Assembly (NCBI GenBank): GCA_900766135.1
Contig: CAAFUF010000015.1
Span: 186,001 to 250,000, forward strand
Reading direction: 5' to 3'
Origin: Paenibacillaceae bacterium
Lineage (GTDB): Bacteria > Bacillota > Bacilli > Paenibacillales > Paenibacillaceae
DNA length: 64,000 nt
Of this stretch, positions 52,151-60,800 are shown piece after piece (position 1 is the stretch's first letter; every line of letters begins with the position of its first letter). A program made the position numbers and the translations under genes. The notes below the pieces were generated by a model. That model was given only the letters and a program-made list of their open reading frames with translations, had not been told where the DNA came from and did not search any database.

Positions 52151-52168
52151 ACATCGACCGCAGTTCAG

Positions 52169-52355
52169 TTCTAACGCTTATGAGCGGCGTTATTAGAGTC
52201 AAAACGGGGAGCTGCCATATCTAACGCTGATCAGAAAGCTTATTTCCCGATTTTCGGCGAAAAAGGAGCTGTTTTTCCCCTAATAAGCTCTCTGGCAAGC
52301 GTTAGAATCGGAAAGCCCCCGATTTTCCCGAAATAAGCGTCTGGGCAAGCGTTAG
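52169..52355. repeat. Four-unit inverted repeat cluster, TAACGCT/AAGCGTTAG type
   Basis: Right half of the gene-free stretch. Two units start CTAACGCT (52171 and 52221, followed by GCTTATTT), and two inverted units end in CAAGCGTTAG (52282-52305 and 52332-52355), each beginning with an AATAAGC word. Adjacent CCCGATTTTC words add symmetry. The arrangement resembles a REP/BIME-like intergenic element able to fold into long hairpins. Confidence 0.65.
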
Positions 52356-52403
52356 CGAGAATGAGCACGGAGCTTGCCGGACAGATAAAGCTGAAAAGCG
52401 TGC

Positions 52404-52434
52404 TTGACTATGACGTTACGTCATAGATCATAAT
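52404..52434 (+). promoter_or_regulatory. MerR-type promoter with palindromic operator
   Basis: -35 TTGACT (52404-52409) and -10 CATAAT (52429-52434) are separated by 19 nt, longer than normal. The spacer holds a near-perfect palindrome TATGACGTTACGTCATA (52409-52425; 8-bp arms around a central T). Overlong spacers with a centred dyad are the hallmark of MerR-activated promoters, and a MerR gene is second in this operon. Confidence 0.8.
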
Positions 52435-52467
52435 TCTCCCTAAGTAAACCAACTAGGAGTGAGAGTT

Positions 52468-53394
52468 ATGAACATTACAACCCTGCGTTCGGACCGCATT
52501 TATCAAAAAGTTGCCCAAGCAGCGCCCGAGGAGAAGCTTGAATTATTCAGAAACGAAATGATGGCTCCCTTTATGGGGCAATGGAAGATCCAACAAATCC
52601 CTTTTCGAGCGGAAGAGGCGAATGGTTTTGACGTAATTACGTTTAATCGTATGATGCATCGAGCCCCTGAACAAATTACGCCGCAGATTTCTACCGAAAT
52701 CGAAAAGATTTCGTCCGATTCCTTTTGGCTCGAGTGTGAGTACGCGGTAAGGGAAAGCCTCCGTCTATTTGCGGAGAATGGCATCCGCCTTCCCGTCTCC
52801 GACTATGTGTTTACCATTCAATTAGGAAATCCGGAAAACCGTGCCTTAGTCATCAACGAAGGTTATAGCGGCTTTGGAGGCATTCCCGGGTATATCTGGG
52901 GTACTCTCTTGCCCAATGAGTATACGATTCCTCGAATGAAAGCTGCGCTGGCGCATGAATGCAACCATAATGTACGATATCAATTTATTCAGTGGGACCA
53001 CACCGTAAATTTGGGCGAGCTTATTGTAAGTGAAGGATTAGCCGAGAACTTTGCTACGTTCAGGTTTGGCGAAGAATTCCTCGGCCCTTGGGTCACGAGA
53101 ACCAACGCAGAAACATTGAACAAGCGCATAAAGCCCGTGCTTAGGGGGGAATTGGGATTAACCGGTTTTGATCAATTGGCTCCGTATCTCTACGGTGACG
53201 AGATCGCAGAACTTCAAAACTATAAACCAGTCAATCTGCCTTATAGCGCGGGCTACGCTTGCGGATATTATTTAATTCAGTATTATTTAAGACAAACGGG
53301 CAAAACGATCTTTGAGGCAACGGTCACGCCTGCTGCTCAAATACTAGACGAAGCCAAAGGATTTTGGGATGAAGAAAGCATTATTAACAGTTAA
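52468..53394 (+). CDS. DUF2268-type putative zinc metalloprotease
   Basis: 308-residue cytoplasmic protein with a zincin motif HECNH (H163, E164, H167) in a helix and a downstream conserved glutamate region SEGLAENFA (E189/E193) that could supply the third ligand, as in DUF2268 proteins. AGGAG precedes ATG 52468. It is driven by the MerR-type promoter and overlaps the MerR gene by 26 nt. Substrate unknown; it may act on a ligand-modified or stress-related target. Confidence 0.85.
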   Translation: MNITTLRSDRIYQKVAQAAPEEKLELFRNEMMAPFMGQWKIQQIPFRAEEANGFDVITFNRMMHRAPEQITPQISTEIEKISSDSFWLECEYAVRESLRLFAENGIRLPVSDYVFTIQLGNPENRALVINEGYSGFGGIPGYIWGTLLPNEYTIPRMKAALAHECNHNVRYQFIQWDHTVNLGELIVSEGLAENFATFRFGEEFLGPWVTRTNAETLNKRIKPVLRGELGLTGFDQLAPYLYGDEIAELQNYKPVNLPYSAGYACGYYLIQYYLRQTGKTIFEATVTPAAQILDEAKGFWDEESIINS

Positions 53395-54130
53395 AGATAT
53401 AGTTCTGATTACGGGCATTACGCCCCGAACCTTGCACTATTACGATCGAATCGATTTATTCAAGCCGACGCATTTGACGGATAAAGGATATCGCCTATAT
53501 GACCGAAGCAACCTGGAAAAACTTCAGATGATCCTACTCTTAAAGGAAATGGATTTCTCCTTGAAGGAAATAATGGACATTGTAAAGCGGACCAGGCAAG
53601 AGCAGAAACAGATCGTAAAGGACCACAGACAGAAGTTACTAAGTAGGAAACAAAGACTAGAATCAATGATCGCGGCGCTCGATGAATTTGTATCGGGGAA
53701 GAATCTTAGCGAACTGCCTATTTTCGAGGGTTCCTCCGTATTGCCTTTGAAGGAGCAATATGCCAATGAGGCGAGATTCGTATACGGCGAAACCGAGTCG
53801 TATCGAGAGTATAATCAAACCTTGGAAACCTTACCGCTAGAGGAACAAGAAGAACGTTACTCCGAGATGGAGGAAATCTACAAACAACTTGCGTCTTGTA
53901 TCGATCAGGATCCAACCTCCGAAAAAGTTCAGCGCTTCATCGAGGACTGGAAGAGGGTTTTAAAGCAATTCATGACCTGTGACGACGAGTTGCTGGCATG
54001 CATGGCCAGCACTTACAAGTTCGATGCACGATTCAAGAACTATTTTGATCAGTTTGGACATGAGGATTTTGCAGATTTTCTGTACGATGCAATCATGTTT
54101 AATCTCAATCGTACCGTCGACGGATCATAG
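53369..54130 (+). CDS. MerR-family regulator with TipAS-like drug-binding domain
   Basis: 253-residue regulator. N-terminal MerR winged helix (VKDIVLITGITPRTLHYYDRIDLF), dimerisation coiled coil (about 75-115) and a C-terminal all-helical domain (about 140-250) resembling TipAS, the thiopeptide-recognition domain that binds diverse antibiotics. The start ATG lies inside the protease gene. It should bind the dyad at 52409-52425 and autoactivate the pair on ligand binding. Confidence 0.87.
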   Translation: MKKALLTVKDIVLITGITPRTLHYYDRIDLFKPTHLTDKGYRLYDRSNLEKLQMILLLKEMDFSLKEIMDIVKRTRQEQKQIVKDHRQKLLSRKQRLESMIAALDEFVSGKNLSELPIFEGSSVLPLKEQYANEARFVYGETESYREYNQTLETLPLEEQEERYSEMEEIYKQLASCIDQDPTSEKVQRFIEDWKRVLKQFMTCDDELLACMASTYKFDARFKNYFDQFGHEDFADFLYDAIMFNLNRTVDGS

Positions 54131-54143
54131 CTCCACACCAAAT

Positions 54144-54166
54144 GAAGCCGAGAGGCTTCTTTTTTT
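54144..54166 (+). terminator. Terminator after the protease-MerR operon
   Basis: GAAGCC-GAGA-GGCTTC hairpin followed by seven Ts. Confidence 0.85.
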
Positions 54167-54294
54167 GCCCCCAAAAGGCTTAGAAACCATCAGATTACCA
54201 CAAATAGTAATTGGTCTCTCCTACTCAGCCCGCCGGTCCGATTTTACAATGTGATAACAAGCGGACGAAACGAAAGGGGAAAGGGGGCAAGCCG

Positions 54295-55272
54295 ATGCCA
54301 TTGAAAAGCGGGGCCGGGGCGGATTCGACCCATTCGACCAAAGCACCCAAGCCCAAACGAAGCTATTGGAGCCGGTTAGGACTCGATATCCGGAAGGAAT
54401 GGGATCTTTATTTGCTGCTCGTGCCGGGCATTTTGTTTATTTTGTTATTCAAATATACGCCGATGTACGGGATAAGTATTGCCTTCAAGGATTTCAACAT
54501 TTTCAGCGGATTTGCGGACAGCCCGTGGGTCGGCTGGAAGCATTTCGAGAAGCTGTTTACGTCGCCGGATTTTGCCCAAGTGTTCAGAAATACGGTCATC
54601 ATCAGTTTTTTGAAAATCGTCATCTTGTTTCCGTTACCTATCGTCATCGCCCTGATGCTAAACGAGATGAGGAATTTGATCTTCAAGCGAACGGTACAAA
54701 CCGTCATTTATCTTCCGCATTTCCTGTCATGGGTCATCGTCGGCGGGGTGTTTATGGATCTACTGTCGACGAACGGAGGGATCGTCAATAAGGCGCTGGC
54801 CGCGATGGGGATGGAGCCGATCGCCTTCTTTCTGGACAACAGCGTGTTCCGAAGCGTATTGATCACATCGGCGGGCTGGAAGGAGACCGGGTGGAGCACG
54901 ATCGTTTACCTGGCGGCGTTCACCACGATTGATCCGATGTTGTACGAAGCGGCTAGAATGGACGGAGCCGGCAGGTGGAAGCAGCTGTGGCATATCACCC
55001 TGCCGGGCATTGCCCCGATTATCATCCTGATGTTTATCCTACGCCTGGGCAACGTGCTGGAGGCCGGAACCGAACAAATTCTGGTCATGTACAATCCGGT
55101 GGTCTACCAGGTATCCGACGTTATCGGCACGTATGTATACCGCATGGGGCTTGGCAGTCAGGACTATAGCTTCTCGACGGCGGTGGGGCTATTTGAAGCG
55201 GTCATCTCCTTTACGTTGGTGATTGCTGGCAACGCAGCGAGCCGCAAATATCTGCAGCGCGGGATTTGGTAG
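54295..55272 (+). CDS. Sugar ABC transporter permease, LplB type
   Basis: 325-residue CUT1 permease with a basic 40-residue N-terminal tail, then LYLLLVPGILFILLFKYTPMYG and six membrane segments; the EAA loop is YEAARMDGAGRWKQLWHITL. ATG 54295 follows a purine-rich AAAGGGGG site. First gene of a permease-permease-lipoprotein-surface protein operon. Confidence 0.93.
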   Translation: MPLKSGAGADSTHSTKAPKPKRSYWSRLGLDIRKEWDLYLLLVPGILFILLFKYTPMYGISIAFKDFNIFSGFADSPWVGWKHFEKLFTSPDFAQVFRNTVIISFLKIVILFPLPIVIALMLNEMRNLIFKRTVQTVIYLPHFLSWVIVGGVFMDLLSTNGGIVNKALAAMGMEPIAFFLDNSVFRSVLITSAGWKETGWSTIVYLAAFTTIDPMLYEAARMDGAGRWKQLWHITLPGIAPIIILMFILRLGNVLEAGTEQILVMYNPVVYQVSDVIGTYVYRMGLGSQDYSFSTAVGLFEAVISFTLVIAGNAASRKYLQRGIW

Positions 55273-55290
55273 GAAGGAGGAAGGGGCTAC

Positions 55291-56208
55291 ATGGATCATA
55301 AACCGGCTTTGGAAGGATTACGAGCGCCGCGCAGTACGATAAAAACCTCATTTTCCGAAAAATGCTTTTCGGTGTTCAATTATGTCTTCTTTATCCTGTT
55401 GGGGTTGACGACCTTGCTTCCTTTCGTCAATTTGCTCGCCAAGTCCTTAAGCAGCGAGGGTGCGGTCATCTCCGGAAGGGTGGGTTTGCTGCCGGTCGGC
55501 TTCCAGCTCGAAACGTATCAATACGTGCTTCAAGACTCCATGTTCCTGAATTCGCTGAAGGTCTCGATCGCCTTAACCGTCGTCGGGACGGCGTGCAGCC
55601 TGTTTCTGACCACATTAACGGCCTATCCGTTATCGAAGGTTCGGCTGCGCGGAAGGAAGGGGCTCTTGCTGATCTTCGTCTTTACGATGTTGTTCAGCGG
55701 CGGGTTGATTCCAACCTACCTGCTGATGCAGAACTTGAATCTGGTCAATTCGTTTCCGGTCCTATTCCTCCCTGCCATGGTCAATGTGTACAATATGCTG
55801 ATTATCAAAAATTACTTCGAAGGCCTTCCGGAGGAACTGGAGGAATCGGCCAAACTGGACGGCGCGGGGAATATCCGGATCCTGGCGTCGGTGATGCTTC
55901 CCTTATCGTTGCCGGTGCTCGCCACCATCGGATTGTTTTTTGCCGTGGCGTTTTGGAACGATTACTTCTCCGCGATGATTTACATCAGCGATCCGGCCAT
56001 TAAGCCGATGCAGCTCTATTTGAAGGAACTCCTCGTGTCTTCCAGCGGGGATTTTCTCAAGGATAACGTCGATGCAGCCATTAATACAACCCCTCAGTCG
56101 ATCCAGGCCTCTTCGATCCTGCTCGCGACGATTCCGATTCTGCTCGTATACCCTTTCTTGCAAAAATACTTCGTCAAAGGCGTGCTGGTCGGTTCGATTA
56201 AGGGTTGA
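55291..56208 (+). CDS. Sugar ABC transporter permease, YtcP type
   Basis: 305-residue CUT1 permease, six membrane segments, EAA loop EESAKLDGAGNIRILASVML. GGAAGGAGGAAGG precedes the ATG, and the gene follows the first permease by 18 nt. Confidence 0.93.
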   Translation: MDHKPALEGLRAPRSTIKTSFSEKCFSVFNYVFFILLGLTTLLPFVNLLAKSLSSEGAVISGRVGLLPVGFQLETYQYVLQDSMFLNSLKVSIALTVVGTACSLFLTTLTAYPLSKVRLRGRKGLLLIFVFTMLFSGGLIPTYLLMQNLNLVNSFPVLFLPAMVNVYNMLIIKNYFEGLPEELEESAKLDGAGNIRILASVMLPLSLPVLATIGLFFAVAFWNDYFSAMIYISDPAIKPMQLYLKELLVSSSGDFLKDNVDAAINTTPQSIQASSILLATIPILLVYPFLQKYFVKGVLVGSIKG

Positions 56209-56304
56209 GACGACGGATTGGTGAGGTACAGCTTCTTGAAGGAGGTGATGCGCTTCGCTTGCAGGAGTACCCCGATATCGAAATGCATATTAAGGAGGTT
56301 ATTC

Positions 56305-57837
56305 ATGAGTCTCAAGATGAAAGCATCGGCGGTACTCACCGCCATTCTAGGTTTCACGTTGGCGTTATCCGGCTGCGGCGGAGGAGGCGGAACATCGGAA
56401 CCTTCTGTCGCAGAGCCCTCGGGCGGTACAACCAACGCAACGACGGAAGGGAATAACGGCGGAGGAAGCACGGGTAAACCGGGTCTGCGAATGATCATGC
56501 AATATGGTTTATTCGATCCGAAAACCGAATACGTGGCGAAATACATCGAGGAACGAACCGGGTTTCATGTGGAATATGAATTGCTGCCGGCGGAGAATGC
56601 CGATGAAAAGCTGAACCTGATGGTGTCCAGCAAAGAAAATTATGACATCGCCAAGCTGAATGCGGCCCAATTCTACAACCTGGCTTCGGCGGGGGCGCTC
56701 GAGCCGATGGATGAGCTTCTGGAGGCCCACGGCAACTATATCAAACAGTCGATCAAGCCGGAGTCCTTCGCCAGCGCAACGATCGACGGGAAGATTTACG
56801 GCATACCCGAAACCGGAGCGGGCGTGAGCATCGGCGAGGAGCTTGTCGTCCGGCAGGATTGGCTGGATGAGTTGGGGTTGTCCATTCCGACGAACCGGGA
56901 TGAGCTGTATACGGTGCTAAAGACAATCAAAGAAAAGAAAAACGTCATCCCGCTGACGATGAGCAAGGATTCCATCTACGGCGACATTGCCACGACGTTT
57001 GGCGTGTATACTGATTGGAAGGAAGTGGGCGGCAAGCTGGTTCACCGAGCGGAACAGCCGGAGATGAAAGAGTACATCGCCTACATGAGCAAGTTGTATA
57101 AAGAAGGTTTGCTGGACACCGAAACCCCGCTCAACACCGCCCAGGAGTCGATCGAGAAGTTTTCCGGCGGCAACGCGGCCATGTATAAGCTGGCTTGGTG
57201 GAACGCGGGGTCGACGATTGCCGCGCTTGAGAAGAACTTCCCCGAAGCCAAGACGACGATCATCCCGTATCTGAAGGGACCGGACGGGAAAGCCGTCGTA
57301 GGCGCCAAGGCGAACACGACCTGGTACATCGGGATTCTGAAGTCCTCCAAAAATAAAGAAGCCGCCATGGAGTTTCTGAACGCGAAGTTGGAGCCGGAAA
57401 CGTTCAAAGGCATCGCTCTTGGCCAGGAAGGCGTTCATTACGAAGTGAAGGACGACAAGTATTATCCGATTCTCCCGATCTTCAACGATCAACTTAACAA
57501 TGCCAGCAGCTTCATGACCGGCGTCGACGAAGAGAAGTACCCGATCTATTGGCAAGCTCGCGTACGTAAGGATCCGGTGCTTCAGGCACATTTTGAAGCG
57601 TTCCAGAAAAACGCCGAAGGCCTGATCGTGGTTGACCCTATGTCGACGGCGCCGCCGATTGAAGCCGTGTCCAAAAATCTGCTCAAGCTGACGACGTTAT
57701 TGGACGATAACGTGCTGCAGTTCATTTCCGGAGCGAAACCGATCGAACAATACGACCAATTCCTGGCGCAATGGAGAGCGGAAGGCGGAGCCGACATGGT
57801 CGCTGCGGCGAACGAATGGTTCCAGTCGACCAAGTAA
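56305..57837 (+). CDS. Extracellular solute-binding lipoprotein, LplA type
   Basis: 510-residue lipoprotein, lipobox LSGC (Cys24), followed by a poly-Gly tether and the binding fold (YIEERTGFHVEYELL, WLDELGLSIPTNRDELYTVL). AAGGAGG is 6 nt before ATG 56305. Serves the two preceding permeases; similar in plan to the lipoprotein at 46979. Confidence 0.93.
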   Translation: MSLKMKASAVLTAILGFTLALSGCGGGGGTSEPSVAEPSGGTTNATTEGNNGGGSTGKPGLRMIMQYGLFDPKTEYVAKYIEERTGFHVEYELLPAENADEKLNLMVSSKENYDIAKLNAAQFYNLASAGALEPMDELLEAHGNYIKQSIKPESFASATIDGKIYGIPETGAGVSIGEELVVRQDWLDELGLSIPTNRDELYTVLKTIKEKKNVIPLTMSKDSIYGDIATTFGVYTDWKEVGGKLVHRAEQPEMKEYIAYMSKLYKEGLLDTETPLNTAQESIEKFSGGNAAMYKLAWWNAGSTIAALEKNFPEAKTTIIPYLKGPDGKAVVGAKANTTWYIGILKSSKNKEAAMEFLNAKLEPETFKGIALGQEGVHYEVKDDKYYPILPIFNDQLNNASSFMTGVDEEKYPIYWQARVRKDPVLQAHFEAFQKNAEGLIVVDPMSTAPPIEAVSKNLLKLTTLLDDNVLQFISGAKPIEQYDQFLAQWRAEGGADMVAAANEWFQSTK

Positions 57838-57867
57838 ACCGATCCGCGAGTGAAAAGGGGGAAGTTG

Positions 57868-60800
57868 ATGAAGCGTGCGTTACAGAAACGGATGGCCGGG
57901 CTGATTTGCCTCTCCTTGTCGGCGGCGATGTTCTGGCCGGGCATGCCGATCACCTCCTCGGCCGCCGGAATGGAGGACATTCCGATCGTGGAAGAGGCAG
58001 GAGGAGAACCGATTCAGTTTGTAAGCGGGGACGGAGGTACCTCGCTTGCGTTCACGGATATTAACGTGGCGGAGGCCCTGCTGGAGGAAAAGGCCGATTA
58101 TCTCGCCTTGTTCACGAGCGGTGCGACTGCAACTGACGCAACGTATGACACCCTCGCGTCAGAGGTGCGGGTTCCGGAGCAACATGTTGCGGTTGCCGTC
58201 GATGCGGATGGGTTCGTGCAGGAGGTGCTTGGCCCGCATGACGATCCCCCGACAACCTGGGATGCGGAGCGAATGCTCCCGATCCCGGAAGGAGGGTACA
58301 TCGTACTGGCCGGAGGGCACGGCTCCTGGGACGAGTCGAGTTATCGGCCGGCGCTCTATCGACAGTATCATGCCGGAGATCGGGTGAAGCTGATGCGAGC
58401 GGGGGTGGAGGTGACCGCGGCGGATTTTCTTCCGCCATCGTCGGATCCGGAGCCAGAGCCTGAACCTGTGCCGACTCCAGACCTTCCCCCTCTCCCTGAA
58501 CCTGATCCCGATCCGGAGCCACAGCTTCCGGAACTTATGATCCTCACGGAGGACCAGGCCATCGTGGACATTCCCGTCATTGAAGTAGCCGGATTCGTGG
58601 CGAATTATGACGTGGAGCTGGATCTTGACGTCACGGTGAATGGGGATCCTGCCGAGTTATCGGCAGAAGGCGTTTTTCGCGAGAAGGTGTACTTAAGTCC
58701 TGGAGCGAACGCGGTTACGATTCAACTGCTCCAGAGCGGGGAGGAAGCGGGGAGGAAGACGTTGACGATTACGTATGAACCGGTGGAGAATCAGGATTAT
58801 ATCGAGGTCGAGGCGGCGCCCAAGGACATCTCGATCGACATCGTTGGGCCGCGGATCAGGATCGACTACGTAGATAAAGACGTGACGGGCGTGCCGAATA
58901 TCGTAGCTTTGTTCACGAGAGACTATGGCGGCTCCATCGTGATTCCCCAGACGAATGTCGCGGTCCAGGTTGATGCGAGCAATCGGGTTTTGCAGGTCAT
59001 CAATCCCTCGATTAACGGCCAGCCACCCGTATGGACCGGCCCAACCCCCCTTGAAATTCCGGAGGAAGGCTACGTGCTGATGGCGCAGGACAACAGTTAT
59101 GCCGGCAATTACATCAAGCGCTTCCTGGCGGAAAACTTCAAGGCTGGAGATATCATCAAGCTGCGCAAGAACGGGGAAGTCGTATCGGTGCGGGATCTGA
59201 TGAGCGGCAACGGCTTGATCGCCCGCCTCCAACTGAACAATCAGCGAATTTACACGGTAACGGAGGATAACACGGTCCTCTCGGGGCTGATCGAGAACAT
59301 CGACAATCCGGCGGCCATCCAGCTGCTGGTTAACGGGAGTTCCGTTCCTTTTGATGCGGGAGGATCTTTTAACTATCCCTACCCCTTAACTAAAGGCACC
59401 AACTATATCGAAATCAGGGTATTGAAGAACGGGATCGAGCAGGACCGGCGGGATCTTGCGGTGTTCGCCCGGGACAATTTCGCCGCGGATAAAGAAGTCA
59501 TTCTCTGGGTAGATCAAGCCTCCAACGCGAAAAAATTCCAGACGAGCGAGCAAGTGCAGGCTTTTCTTCAAAAAGCCAAGGACAGCGGGGTGACCTCCAT
59601 CGCCTTCGATGTGAAAGGTGTTGAAGGGTATGTCTCGTACAAGAAAAACGACTTGACCGGCAGACCTTACGTCAGCGAGATTCAAGCTCCCGAGAAGGCG
59701 GGAGCCAGCCCCAACCTGGATTTGCTGCAGGAGTTCATCGATCATGGCCATGCCCTGGGGCTGGAGATCCATGCGGCCGTTAACGTATTTGCCGAAGGGT
59801 CGATTGCCCATAACGAGTTCGCCGTGCTGAATGACCACTTGGACTGGGAGGAGCGCGTGCACTACGCGGAGAACAACGGCGAGATCAAACGGCTGCGGGA
59901 AAGCGCGAAGCAAGGCTTGGTCGCCTTCGTGAATCCGGCGAACGATGAGGTGCGCGAATACCAGCTCAAGACGTTTGAGGAAATCATCAAAAATTATGAC
60001 GTGGACGGCGTAGTGCACGACCGTGGGCGGTACGACAATGAAGGCGCAGACTTCAGCGAGGAGACAAGGGTCAAGTTCGAGCAGTTTTTGCTCCAGCGCG
60101 GCAAGACGTTGAGCCAGTGGCCCAATGATATTTTCTATTATGAAAATAACGCCAGAGTGGATGGTCCGCTCATTCAGGACTGGTGGGAGTTCCGGTCGGG
60201 CGTAATCCAGAGCTTCTTCGGCGAAGTGAAAGCGCTGGTGGACTCCTACGAAGCCCAAACGGGAAGAACCATCAAGGTATCTTCCTATGTCGGTTCTTGG
60301 TATGAGACGTATTATTTGAACGGGGTGAATTGGGGAAGCAAGAACTTCCGCATCCATCCCTCCCTGGGCTTGCCGGTCGAGTCCGTATATACGCCGGAGT
60401 ATTACGGTACCGGCTACATCGAATACTTGGACTTTCTGATGATCGGCGCCTACCAGACGACCAGTCAAGAAATCCAGAAGTACATTACCCTCGGCAACAT
60501 CGTGACGAATGGAGAAATACCGCTGTATGCGGGAATCGCGCTGAATAATGTGCAGCTCCCTGCCGTTCAGCGCGAGGTATTTCAAGCCGGCTTGAAAACG
60601 ACGAACGGGCTGATGTTGTTCGATGCCTCCCAGATCAACTGGGCGATTGCCAAGGCGGCGCTGCAGAACCGCGAGTGGGTGAAGGATTACCAGCTTGGCA
60701 TGAGCTTGCCCGACGGCGCCGATACGTTCCTGGAAGGCCATTACTACAATGTGAACCGGGTGGAAGGCAACATTAACGTGATGACGGAAGCGTTCGGAAC

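Noticed and set aside
51981..52196. 71-residue open frame in the repeat-rich gap
   Set aside because: It is a translation of low-complexity GGTGC repeats, has no ribosome site and no domain.
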